Shown here: positions 1-6,766 of the stretch, piece by piece
Layout: each line of letters starts with the position of its first letter
Numbering within the stretch: the stretch's first letter is position 1
DNA from: Candidatus Roseilinea sp. NK_OTU-006
Lineage (GTDB): Bacteria; Chloroflexota; Anaerolineae; J036; Brachytrichaceae
DNA length: 33,115 nt
Assembly: GCF_012931985.1 (NCBI RefSeq)
Contig: NZ_JAAFGM010000033.1
Location: 1-33,115, forward strand
Reading direction: 5' to 3'
The notes under the pieces: generated by a model
The model's input: only the letters and a program-made list of their open reading frames with translations
What the model was told of the DNA's origin: nothing
The model's database searches: none
Program-made: the position numbers and the translations under genes

Positions 1-2
1 CA

Positions 3-206
3 TGTGCCGGACAAGGAGAACGGCCAAAAAAACGCCAACGCAAGCCGGGCCGACGCAAGTCGCGCCGCTGGGTGGTCGAAGTGACTCATTCATGGCTCAA
101 TCGCTTTCGTCGGTTGCTGATTCGCTGGGAGAAGAAGGCGAGCAATTATCTGTCCCTGCTGTTTTTCGCCTGCGCCATCATCTGTTGGCGCAAATGCGAG
201 GTTTAG
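3..206 (+). CDS. IS5-type transposase, C-terminal part (5' end outside window)
   Basis: An open frame enters from the window edge and ends at TAG 204-206. It encodes 67 residues with a basic stretch followed by RRWVVEVTHSWLNRFRRLLI and then RWEKKASNYLSLLFFACAII. This is the characteristic C-terminal block of IS5-family DDE transposases, where the Glu of VVE is the last catalytic acidic residue. No start codon is visible because the gene begins upstream. The stop codon lies inside an inverted repeat at 201-221, and methyltransferase coding sequence starts immediately afterwards. The element therefore appears to be inserted into that gene. Family assignment rests on motif recognition only. Confidence 0.8.
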   Translation, partial: CAGQGERPKKRQRKPGRRKSRRWVVEVTHSWLNRFRRLLIRWEKKASNYLSLLFFACAIICWRKCEV

Positions 207-221
207 AGATAGGCTCTAAAC
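201..221. repeat. Perfect inverted repeat at the insertion-sequence / methyltransferase junction
   Basis: GTTTAGAG (201-208) and CTCTAAAC (214-221) are perfect reverse complements around a 5-nt loop. The repeat contains the transposase stop codon. Its right arm ends where the methyltransferase frame becomes recognisable (AAC ATC AAA GAG from 219). It probably marks or overlaps the right terminal sequence of the insertion sequence. It could also act as a weak hairpin terminator. The left end of the element is outside the window, so terminal repeat pairing cannot be confirmed. Confidence 0.45.
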
Positions 222-896
222 ATCAAAGAGAAGGTGGTGAACGGTGAGCGGCATACCTACGTGCTGGAACTCATCCTGGCGTTGCGCCGGCAAGGCTGGC
301 TTTGGACCGAGGAATACATCTGGCACAAGAAGAACTGTTACCCCGGCAAATGGCCGAACCGATTCCGCGATGCCTGGGAATGCTGCCTCCAATTCAACAA
401 GACCAAGAAGTTCAAGATGTTTCAGGACGCCGTGCGCGTCCCTATGGGAGGCTGGGCGGAGACGCGACTGAAGTCGCTTGGCAAAAACGACGTGGTTCGC
501 TTCGACTCGCGCGTGGGCAGCGGTTTCGGCAAGAATATCGCCAACTGGCTCGATCGCGACCTCGCTTACCCGACCAACGTGCTTCATCTCGCCACGGAAA
601 CAGGGAATAAGAATCACAGCGCCTCCTTTCCTCTTGCCCTACCCGCATGGTTCATCAAGCTCTTCACCGAGGAAGGCGACTGGGTGCTCGACCCTTTCGT
701 TGGTTCAGGCACCACGTGCGAAGCCGCGCAAAATCTTGCACGCAACTCGGTCGGCATTGATATCAAGCAAGAGTATGTGGATCTGGCGCGTTCGCGCCTC
801 AGTTCGGTCAAATTAACGCTCTTCGAGCCGGGTGAACAGTATGTCGCCAATAACGGAAAATCAGCTCGCCGCTTACATCGTTCCAAACATTCGTAA
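219..896 (+). pseudogene. N-terminally truncated beta-class (N6/N4) DNA methyltransferase
   Basis: The conserved frame is open from about 213. It encodes NIKEKVVNGERHTYVLELIL, then WLWTEEYIWHKKNCYPGKWP, a central specificity region, and motif I as DPFVGSGTT near the C-terminus. In beta-class enzymes the catalytic motif IV (D/S-P-P-Y) lies N-terminal to this part. That motif is absent because an insertion-sequence end occupies its place. GTG at 234 could allow translation, but a protein without motif IV should not methylate DNA. The tail overlaps the start of the endonuclease gene by about 56 bases, a usual arrangement for a type II restriction-modification pair. The truncation is directly visible. 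Loss of function is inferred. Confidence 0.8.
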
Positions 897-1595
897 GTTC
901 CACCAGGCGCGTGAAGAGCGCCTATCCCGATTGACATTGCAGAACATCCTCCTGAGAAAGAATCCTTACCTATATCGGGCGAAGGATATCCAAACTGCCG
1001 AACCCTTCGTGCGCAACATCCTCGACGCCTACCTGTCCTCGCAAGAGGAAGGCATGTTTGGCAGTTTTCTGGAGGGCTTGGCCGTCTATGTTTGCCAAAT
1101 AGTCTACGGTGGTCGCAATCAGCAGCCGCCGGCATTGACCTGGAATTCGATAAGGACGGCGTGTATTACATCGTCGCCATCAAGTCAGGTCCGAATTGGG
1201 GCAACAGCCAACAAATCGCTCGCATGCTTGACAACTTTAAGAAGGCCAAGACTATTCTGCGCACGAACGCACCGCGGCGAGTCATTGAAGCAGTGAATGG
1301 CTGCTGCTACGGACGGGAGATCAACGAGGATAAGGGCGACTATCGCAAGCTATGTGGTCAAGCGTTTTGGCACTTCATCTCCGGCGTCGAGACGCTGTAT
1401 GTTGACATCATCGAACCGCTCGGGCGCGAGGCGCGCAAACCCAACTGGAAGGTGCAGCAGTGCTACACCAGCTTGGTCAACAAGTTCACGAAGGAATTGC
1501 TTGAGAATTTCTGTGAAGCCGATGGGCGCTTGAACTGGCAGAAGATCGTGGAATACAACTCCGGAAGAACTCCGCCGAGTCGCACCCCGCGCTAA
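841..1595 (+). pseudogene. PmeII-like type II restriction endonuclease, frameshifted
   Basis: The first part (ATG 841, MSPITENQLAAYIVPNIRKF through FLEGLAVYVCQIVYGGR) lies in one frame. The second part (SAAAGIDLEF, then YYIVAIKSGPNWGN and VNGCCYGR, to TAA 1593-1595) lies in another. The break is at about 1114-1120. Restoring one A in the CGCAATC stretch would give GGRKSAAAGIDLEF and one continuous protein of about 251 residues. The GID...IxK arrangement fits a PD-(D/E)xK nuclease core, and the block resembles the PmeII endonuclease family. The cognate methyltransferase just upstream is also broken. The shift may be a real mutation or a sequencing error in a short A run. The stop overlaps the stop of the convergent next gene. 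Confidence 0.75.
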
Positions 1596-3094
1596 TACGC
1601 CCCTCGCCCGGACAACACGTAGGGAATGGTGCGCAACATGATCTTGAGATCGAGCGAAGGCGACCAGTTCTCGATGTAGTACACATCCAGCAGGCACATT
1701 TCGTCGAAGGACAATTCGCTGCGCCCGCTGATCTGCCACAGGCCGGTGATGCCCGGCTGCACCCGCAACCGCTCGCGGTGCCAATCTGCATATTGCGCCA
1801 CCTCCGACAGCAGCGCAGGACGCGGCCCGACGATGCTCATGTCGCCCTTGAGCACATTCCAAAACTGCGGCAACTCATCTATGCTCAGCTTGCGCAAGAG
1901 GCGGCCGACCTTCGTCCGGCGTGGATCATCCTTGATTTTGAAAATTGGGCCGTCCGCTTCGTTCATCGCCATCAATTGGTCGCGCATCTGGTCGGCGTCT
2001 TTATACATCGAACGCAGTTTATAGAGCTTAAAGGGCTTGCCGTTTTTGCCGGCGCGCAGTTGCGTGAAGATGACCGGACCGGGCGATTCCAACCGAATCG
2101 CCAGGCAGGCGATTGCAATGACCGGCAAGCTCAGCAGCAGGAGGATGCCGCCGAAAACTACATCCATGCCACGTTTAACGACCCAATCCATGCCGACGAT
2201 GCCGTCTTGCGCGTCGCGTGGGCTGAGCATCGGGATGCCGCCGAAGTCGTTCACGTCCAGCTTGCGCAGGTTGATCTGCAACAGCGATGGCACCACGTGC
2301 ACCCGCACATTGTGCGCCCGGCAGATTTCAACCAGCTCCAGGATCTTAGGCTGTGCCGACCAGGGCAGCGTGATCACCACGTCGTCCACCGGATAGCGCC
2401 GCAGCAGATCCGACAGCGTGTCCACCTCGCCCAGTGCGGGGAAGCGGCCGATGTCGGTGTGGCCGCGTCGTGGGTCATCGTCCACAAAGCCGATGCAACG
2501 ATAGCCCAGGTCAGGCCGGGCGAATAGCGTGCGCATCACCGCTCGACCGAATTCGCCCGCGCCGACGATCAGCACATTGGATACGCCGATGCCCCGCGCG
2601 CGCTGGTGCGCGTCGTAGGCGTTCTTGATGGCGCGCGAGACGCCGAGCAACGCGATCAGGAACACGCCCGCTTCGGCTATCAACAGGCGCGAATACACCG
2701 CCGGCCCGTAGATAAAGATCGCCACCCAGACGATGAACATCGCCTTGAGCACGCTGCCGGTGATCGTCCATATCTGGTCGAGCCAGGAAGGCGTACGCCG
2801 CAGCGCATACACGCCATCCAGCCAGAAGAAGGCCAGCACGGCAAGCGTGAACAACACCTGAATCGGCCAATAGTCGCTGAAGGCGGCGTTGAACTCGATG
2901 TCGCGGAACAACTGCCAATGGTAGCGCGCCACGTAACCCAGCGCGAACGCGACGTTGATCAACGCGAGATCGCTGATGAGGATTGCGAACAGGCCCCGTT
3001 TCGCCGACGCCTCGCGACGCGCCGAACGCAACGCGCTGCCGCGTCCAGGGACATCCTCGCTGCGCGAAGCAGCCTCAGCCGATGGGGAGATCAT
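1592..3094 (-). CDS. Polyprenyl-phosphate sugar-1-phosphate transferase, WbaP-type
   Basis: This 500-residue membrane enzyme should transfer a sugar-1-phosphate to undecaprenyl phosphate, the first membrane step of exopolysaccharide or glycan assembly. The order is several N-terminal membrane segments (about 36-56, 78-96, 110-130, 135-152), a Rossmann-like domain with GAGEFG at 178-183, a membrane helix near 311-333, and the C-terminal catalytic domain. That domain carries KRGMD (307-311), FKLYKLRSM (355-363) and a DELPQ...NVLKGDMSIVGPRP block (406-426). Length and architecture match the full-length WbaP/exopolysaccharide glycosylphosphotransferase family. The sugar cannot be told. ATG at 3094 lies 17 bases inside the upstream GNAT gene, so the two are probably translationally coupled. 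No other polysaccharide genes are adjacent. Confidence 0.9.
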   Translation of the reverse strand: MISPSAEAASRSEDVPGRGSALRSARREASAKRGLFAILISDLALINVAFALGYVARYHWQLFRDIEFNAAFSDYWPIQVLFTLAVLAFFWLDGVYALRRTPSWLDQIWTITGSVLKAMFIVWVAIFIYGPAVYSRLLIAEAGVFLIALLGVSRAIKNAYDAHQRARGIGVSNVLIVGAGEFGRAVMRTLFARPDLGYRCIGFVDDDPRRGHTDIGRFPALGEVDTLSDLLRRYPVDDVVITLPWSAQPKILELVEICRAHNVRVHVVPSLLQINLRKLDVNDFGGIPMLSPRDAQDGIVGMDWVVKRGMDVVFGGILLLLSLPVIAIACLAIRLESPGPVIFTQLRAGKNGKPFKLYKLRSMYKDADQMRDQLMAMNEADGPIFKIKDDPRRTKVGRLLRKLSIDELPQFWNVLKGDMSIVGPRPALLSEVAQYADWHRERLRVQPGITGLWQISGRSELSFDEMCLLDVYYIENWSPSLDLKIMLRTIPYVLSGRGAY

Positions 3095-4229
3095 AGATGC
3101 GATAGGTCTTGTACACAGTCGCGCCGACCTGAGCGATGATCCGGTTCATGGCATCGTTCGTCTCCAGAATCCACGACATCTCGCCGCCGATGTAGCCCTT
3201 GGTGATGCCCGCCTGCAACATCCGCAACATCAACACGGCTTCAATGCCGGATGCGCGATACTCCTTTAACACACCGGCCAGAATCACGCGCACCGAATTC
3301 ACCATCCTGCGCCGGTAGTAGAGGAATTTGAGCAGCGTCCACCATTCTGGCGTTTTGGGGTTGGGATACGCTTTGCGCAGCGGCCGGTTCACGTTCGGCA
3401 GGGCGATGCCGATGCCCACCGGCTTGCCCTGCGCCTCGACAATCAGGATGAAGTCGGGGTCGGCAAACTGCTTCAAGTTGTGGACCACGTGCTCTAACTC
3501 ACGGTCGGTCATCGGCACATGCCCCCAGTTCTCGCGCCATGCGCCGGATTCGCTGGCATAGACTGCCTTGAGCGCCTGCACCTCGCGCGCCAGGCGCCTG
3601 AAATCGGCCGTGCGCACGGTGAAGCGACCGCGCTTCTCAACCAGTCGGCTCAGCCGCTCCAGCTTCTCGCCGATGACGCGCTTCGCCGTCTCCGCGGATA
3701 CCCACCACGCCCAAAGGTCCATCGCCTTCGTGAACCCGTAGCGCTCGATCAATTCGACGTAGTAGCGTGGGTTGTAGGTCATCAGCACCATCGGCTCACT
3801 GTCGAAGCCGTCCACCAGCAACCCGCATTCGTCGTTCAGGCTGAGCGTCGCCGGGCCGCGCAACACTTTCATGCCGCGTGCCTTCACCCAATCGCGCGCA
3901 GCGTCGAAGAGCGCCGCAGCCACCTCGAAGTCGTTGATTGTCTCGAAGCCCCCAAAGAAGCCGGTCTTCTCGTTGTGGAAAGCATTGTGTCGGTTGTTTT
4001 GGATGGCGACAATCGTGCCGACGATTCGTCCATCGCGCCGCGCCACGAACATGGCAGCGTCGGAATGCTCGAAGAAGGGATTTTTGGCCTTGTCGTAAAA
4101 CGCCACGCGCTCGCTCACCAGGGGCGGCACCCAGTAGGGGTCATCTTTGTAAATCTGCCATTGGAATTCGATGAACTGCCGGCGCTCTTGGGGCGTGCGA
4201 CATTCCGAGACGACGATGGAACTACTCAT
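3075..4229 (-). CDS. GNAT-fold N-acetyltransferase-like protein
   Basis: This protein of about 384 residues begins MSSSIVVSECRTPQERRQFI. The N-terminal half holds phrases typical of large GNAT-like proteins related to E. coli YghO: FQWQIYKDDPYWVPPL, then FFGGFETINDFEVAAALFDA and GPATLSLNDECGLLVDGF. The C-terminal half resembles an acetyl-CoA-binding GNAT fold (FILIVEAQGKPVGIGIALPN). The frame continues upstream to 4298, but the first 23 codons look untranslated and ATG 4229 gives the conserved start. It is the first gene of a two-gene minus-strand operon with the WbaP-type transferase. Substrate is unknown. A role in modifying an envelope sugar or lipid would fit the neighbour but is only a guess. 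Confidence 0.75.
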   Translation of the reverse strand: MSSSIVVSECRTPQERRQFIEFQWQIYKDDPYWVPPLVSERVAFYDKAKNPFFEHSDAAMFVARRDGRIVGTIVAIQNNRHNAFHNEKTGFFGGFETINDFEVAAALFDAARDWVKARGMKVLRGPATLSLNDECGLLVDGFDSEPMVLMTYNPRYYVELIERYGFTKAMDLWAWWVSAETAKRVIGEKLERLSRLVEKRGRFTVRTADFRRLAREVQALKAVYASESGAWRENWGHVPMTDRELEHVVHNLKQFADPDFILIVEAQGKPVGIGIALPNVNRPLRKAYPNPKTPEWWTLLKFLYYRRRMVNSVRVILAGVLKEYRASGIEAVLMLRMLQAGITKGYIGGEMSWILETNDAMNRIIAQVGATVYKTYRIYDLPIG

Positions 4230-4253
4230 GGGCGGTATACCGGAGACGGGCGA

Positions 4254-4283
4254 TTGTAAATCAAGCCGAACTCGTGATATATT
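4254..4283 (+). promoter_or_regulatory. Candidate sigma-70-type promoter for rpsF-ssb
   Basis: TTGTAA (4254-4259) is separated by 18 bases from TATATT (4278-4283). The -10 is preceded by TG at 4275-4276, giving an extended -10 (TGATATATT). It lies in the divergent gap between the GNAT gene and rpsF and points toward rpsF. A purine-rich AGGAAAGGAG (4388-4397) lies 15 bases before the rpsF ATG. Assignment is by consensus only. Confidence 0.45.
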
Positions 4284-4412
4284 ATCCCGCCTGTTCATGG
4301 TCGCACAACTGCGCTGCGGCCGACTTTCCGCTCTCGCCGGGGACGGTCTGCGTCATCAGTCCTCCCGAAACGAGGGCAATGATTCCGAGGAAAGGAGTGA
4401 TACATACGATTC

Positions 4413-4832
4413 ATGCGCAAATACGAACTCACTTACATCGTCAAACCCGATCTGGACGCAAGCGCACGAGCTGCCTTGCTCGAACGCGTAAACGGCTTTG
4501 TGACGTCTGAAGGCGGCGCCGTTGTCGAGACCACGCCGTGGGGGCTCCGCCAGTTGGCTTATCCGATCCGCAATTACCGCGAGGGCTACTACGTCTTCTC
4601 GGTCATTGAACTCGAAGCCGTCAGCCTCGCGCGAATCGAGCAGCGGCTGCGTCTGATGGAGGACATCATCCGCTATCTGCTGGTGCGCGCCGACGAGCAT
4701 GGCGGCGCAATGCCAAGCGCCGCCGGCGCTATGGGCGCCGCAGAAGTCACCCCCCAGGATGCCCCCGAGCCGTCCGCCCCTTCTGAAAACGATCAGCGTA
4801 TCGCTTTGACCGAGCCGAGCGCAAATCCCTAA
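4413..4832 (+). CDS. rpsF: 30S ribosomal protein S6
   Basis: The 139-residue product opens MRKYELTYIVKPDLDASARA and contains WGLRQLAYPIRNYREGYYVF, the signature S6 beta-alpha-beta core. It binds 16S rRNA in the small-subunit platform, normally together with S18. Residues from about 97 onward are a Pro/Ala/Glu-rich tail beyond the usual core, as is common for S6 in many phyla. It is followed after 71 bases by ssb, the widespread rpsF-ssb order. The usual rpsR and rplI do not follow here. The start is supported by the AGGAAAGGAG motif upstream and by the conserved N-terminus. Confidence 0.96.
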   Translation: MRKYELTYIVKPDLDASARAALLERVNGFVTSEGGAVVETTPWGLRQLAYPIRNYREGYYVFSVIELEAVSLARIEQRLRLMEDIIRYLLVRADEHGGAMPSAAGAMGAAEVTPQDAPEPSAPSENDQRIALTEPSANP

Positions 4833-4903
4833 CTCGTTAGGGGAGGCCATCGGGCACGATTCACGTATACCGCGCTACAGTCATCCAAGGGAGTTTCACC
4901 ACG

Positions 4904-5296
4904 ATGCGTGGACTAAACAAAGTTATGATCATCGGTCACCTGGGTCGTGACCCGGAGATTCGATACACGCCCAGCGGGAAAGCCGTCACGTCATTTGCTG
5001 TGGAGACGCGCCGTGATTGGATGACGCCGGATGGACAGCGGCATGAGGAGATCGAGTGGTTCAACGTGATCGCTTGGGGAAGCCTGGCCGAGATTTGCAA
5101 GCAGCACCTCTCGCGCGGCCAGCAGGTATATATCGAAGGTCGGCTACAAACGCGGGGCTGGGAGGATAGCGAAGGCAAGCGCCACTACCGCACGGAAATC
5201 GTCGCCAACGAGATGATTGTGCTGGGTGAGCGCCGCCCCCACCACGAGCACACCCCTGCCCCTGAAGCTGCCGACGAGGCCCCCCTCGCTTTCTGA
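4904..5296 (+). CDS. ssb: Single-stranded DNA-binding protein
   Basis: This 130-residue OB-fold protein begins MRGLNKVMIIGHLGRDPEIR and continues through FNVIAWGSLAEICKQHLSRG and VYIEGRLQTRGWED, all classic SSB blocks. It coats single-stranded DNA in replication, repair and recombination. AAGGGAG (4887-4893) lies 10 bases before ATG. The linker after residue 110 is very short. The C-terminus reads ADEAPLAF rather than the usual acidic DDDIPF-type tip, keeping the terminal Phe but with fewer acids. The tip normally recruits partner proteins, so partner binding may differ. A second ssb elsewhere in the genome is possible. Confidence 0.95.
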   Translation: MRGLNKVMIIGHLGRDPEIRYTPSGKAVTSFAVETRRDWMTPDGQRHEEIEWFNVIAWGSLAEICKQHLSRGQQVYIEGRLQTRGWEDSEGKRHYRTEIVANEMIVLGERRPHHEHTPAPEAADEAPLAF

Positions 5297-5405
5297 ATCA
5301 CGCACGCCGATCGGCGGCCCGGCGCCTTTCTATCGTGCGTTGGCGCGCTTTGCCGCGGCCGGCGCAGAGGGGGATCTGCTGCGCCCACTGTTGCAATTCG
5401 TATGA
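5297..5405 (+). other. Unassigned in-frame stretch between ssb and the foldase gene
   Basis: This gap is open in one frame and reads SESRTPIGGPAPFYRALARF, then AAAGAEGDLLRPLLQFV, stopping at TGA 5403-5405. That stop overlaps the ATG of the next gene (ATGA at 5402-5405), the pattern of a translationally coupled gene end. Codon choice is GC3-rich like the neighbours. The only upstream in-frame starts are TTG/GTG-type codons, inside or just after ssb. It may be a tiny coupled ORF, the relic of a longer gene, or chance. I do not recognise it. Confidence 0.2.
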
Positions 5406-6715
5406 CTAAGAAAAACGAATCACTCAGCGCGCGCCTCACGCGCGTGCAGATATCGCGCTACGAGCGCGAACGCCGTCAGCGCCAGATCATCATCCTCGGC
5501 AGCCTGGCGCTTGCGGTAATCGTCGGGGGGCTGGTTGTTGCAGCCCTGGTAGATATGTTGGTTATCCAGCCTCAGCGTGCAGTGGCCAGCGTCGGCGATG
5601 AGACCATCAACGTCCAACAACTGCAAAAGCGCATGCGCTATGACCAAGCCCAACTGCTCGGCCGCTTCAACCAGCTCCAGCAACAAGTCTCGCAACTGCA
5701 ACAGGATAACAATCCCAGCGCCGAGTTCCTTCAGCAGTTCTACCAACAGCAACTGCAGCAGATCGTCCTGCAAAGCAGCGCGGAGCAGATCGCGCAAAAC
5801 GCGCTGAGCACACTGATTGACGATGCGCTCATCCGCCAAGAGGCCAATCGCCGCGGCATCACCGTCACCCCGGATGAGGTGACCGAAGAGCTGGAGAAGA
5901 GCTTCGGCTTCTACCGCAAGACCCTGACGCCGTTCCCGACCTACACGCCAGTCACCCCTGATACACCCGTCCCCACCGCTGCTGGCGCAGTCACCGCAAC
6001 AGCCGCAGCCGGCCTTACACCCTCACCGACCGTCGTCTTGCCGACGGCTACGCCGCGACTGCAGCCCACTTCGATCACCGCGGGGGACTTCCAACTGCTC
6101 CTGCAAAGCACGCTCGCCGAGTATCAGCCGCTTGGCATCACCGAGCAGGACCTGCGCGACCTGGTCGCCAGCAGCCTGTATCGCGAACGCTTGCAAGAAG
6201 CCTTCGCTCAGGAGACGCCGAAGACCGCCCCGCACTACAAGTTTGATTACGTACGCTTTAACGCGCTCGAAGAGGCTCAGAAAGCTGCCGAACGACTGGC
6301 GCGCGGGGAATTGACCTTCGCCGCGTTGATCTCGCAGACCAACGCGATCACAGAGCCGGCGCCGATCGGGAATGGGGCCAGCTTGGATTGGATCAGCCGG
6401 CCGCGTGCGCGGGACCAGTTCGGCGCCACCATCGCCGACCAGTTAGCCACCGCACCCCTCGGCACGCCGACACCGGTGATCACGTCCTCGTTTGGCAGCT
6501 TCTACATCCTGCTCCCCTTAGGCCGCGAAGAGCGACCGCTTGCCGAAAGCGAACTTCAGAGTGAACAGCGCCGCACGTTCGACAATTGGCTCAGCGCCGC
6601 GCGCGAAAATGCCGCGCAGGTGAAGCGATTGATCGACCCCACCAAAGTTATCCCGCAGGCAGTGCGTGACGCAGCGAGGAACTTCCAGGCCCAATACGGT
6701 GGGGGGGAGGGCTAG
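5402..6715 (+). CDS. Membrane-anchored SurA/PrsA-like peptidyl-prolyl isomerase
   Basis: The 437-residue product has a basic cytoplasmic N-terminus and one membrane segment at about 28-50. A SurA N-terminal-like chaperone region follows (VASVGDETINVQQLQKRMRY, and a Gln-rich helical stretch at 80-125). Then come a Thr/Pro linker with PTATPR-type repeats (about 175-222) and a C-terminal parvulin-like domain (about 277-375) ending GSFYILLPLGREERPLAESE. It should act outside the membrane, helping secreted or lipid-anchored proteins fold. The Thr/Pro insert inside the chaperone region is characteristic of Chloroflexota envelope proteins. The parvulin domain is divergent, so it may be a foldase without isomerase activity. 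The start overlaps an upstream stop as ATGA. Confidence 0.8.
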   Translation: MTKKNESLSARLTRVQISRYERERRQRQIIILGSLALAVIVGGLVVAALVDMLVIQPQRAVASVGDETINVQQLQKRMRYDQAQLLGRFNQLQQQVSQLQQDNNPSAEFLQQFYQQQLQQIVLQSSAEQIAQNALSTLIDDALIRQEANRRGITVTPDEVTEELEKSFGFYRKTLTPFPTYTPVTPDTPVPTAAGAVTATAAAGLTPSPTVVLPTATPRLQPTSITAGDFQLLLQSTLAEYQPLGITEQDLRDLVASSLYRERLQEAFAQETPKTAPHYKFDYVRFNALEEAQKAAERLARGELTFAALISQTNAITEPAPIGNGASLDWISRPRARDQFGATIADQLATAPLGTPTPVITSSFGSFYILLPLGREERPLAESELQSEQRRTFDNWLSAARENAAQVKRLIDPTKVIPQAVRDAARNFQAQYGGGEG

Positions 6716-6766
6716 GCCTACATTCGTATTCATACGCATATCATTCGCGTCCCGTAAAATCGGGCA

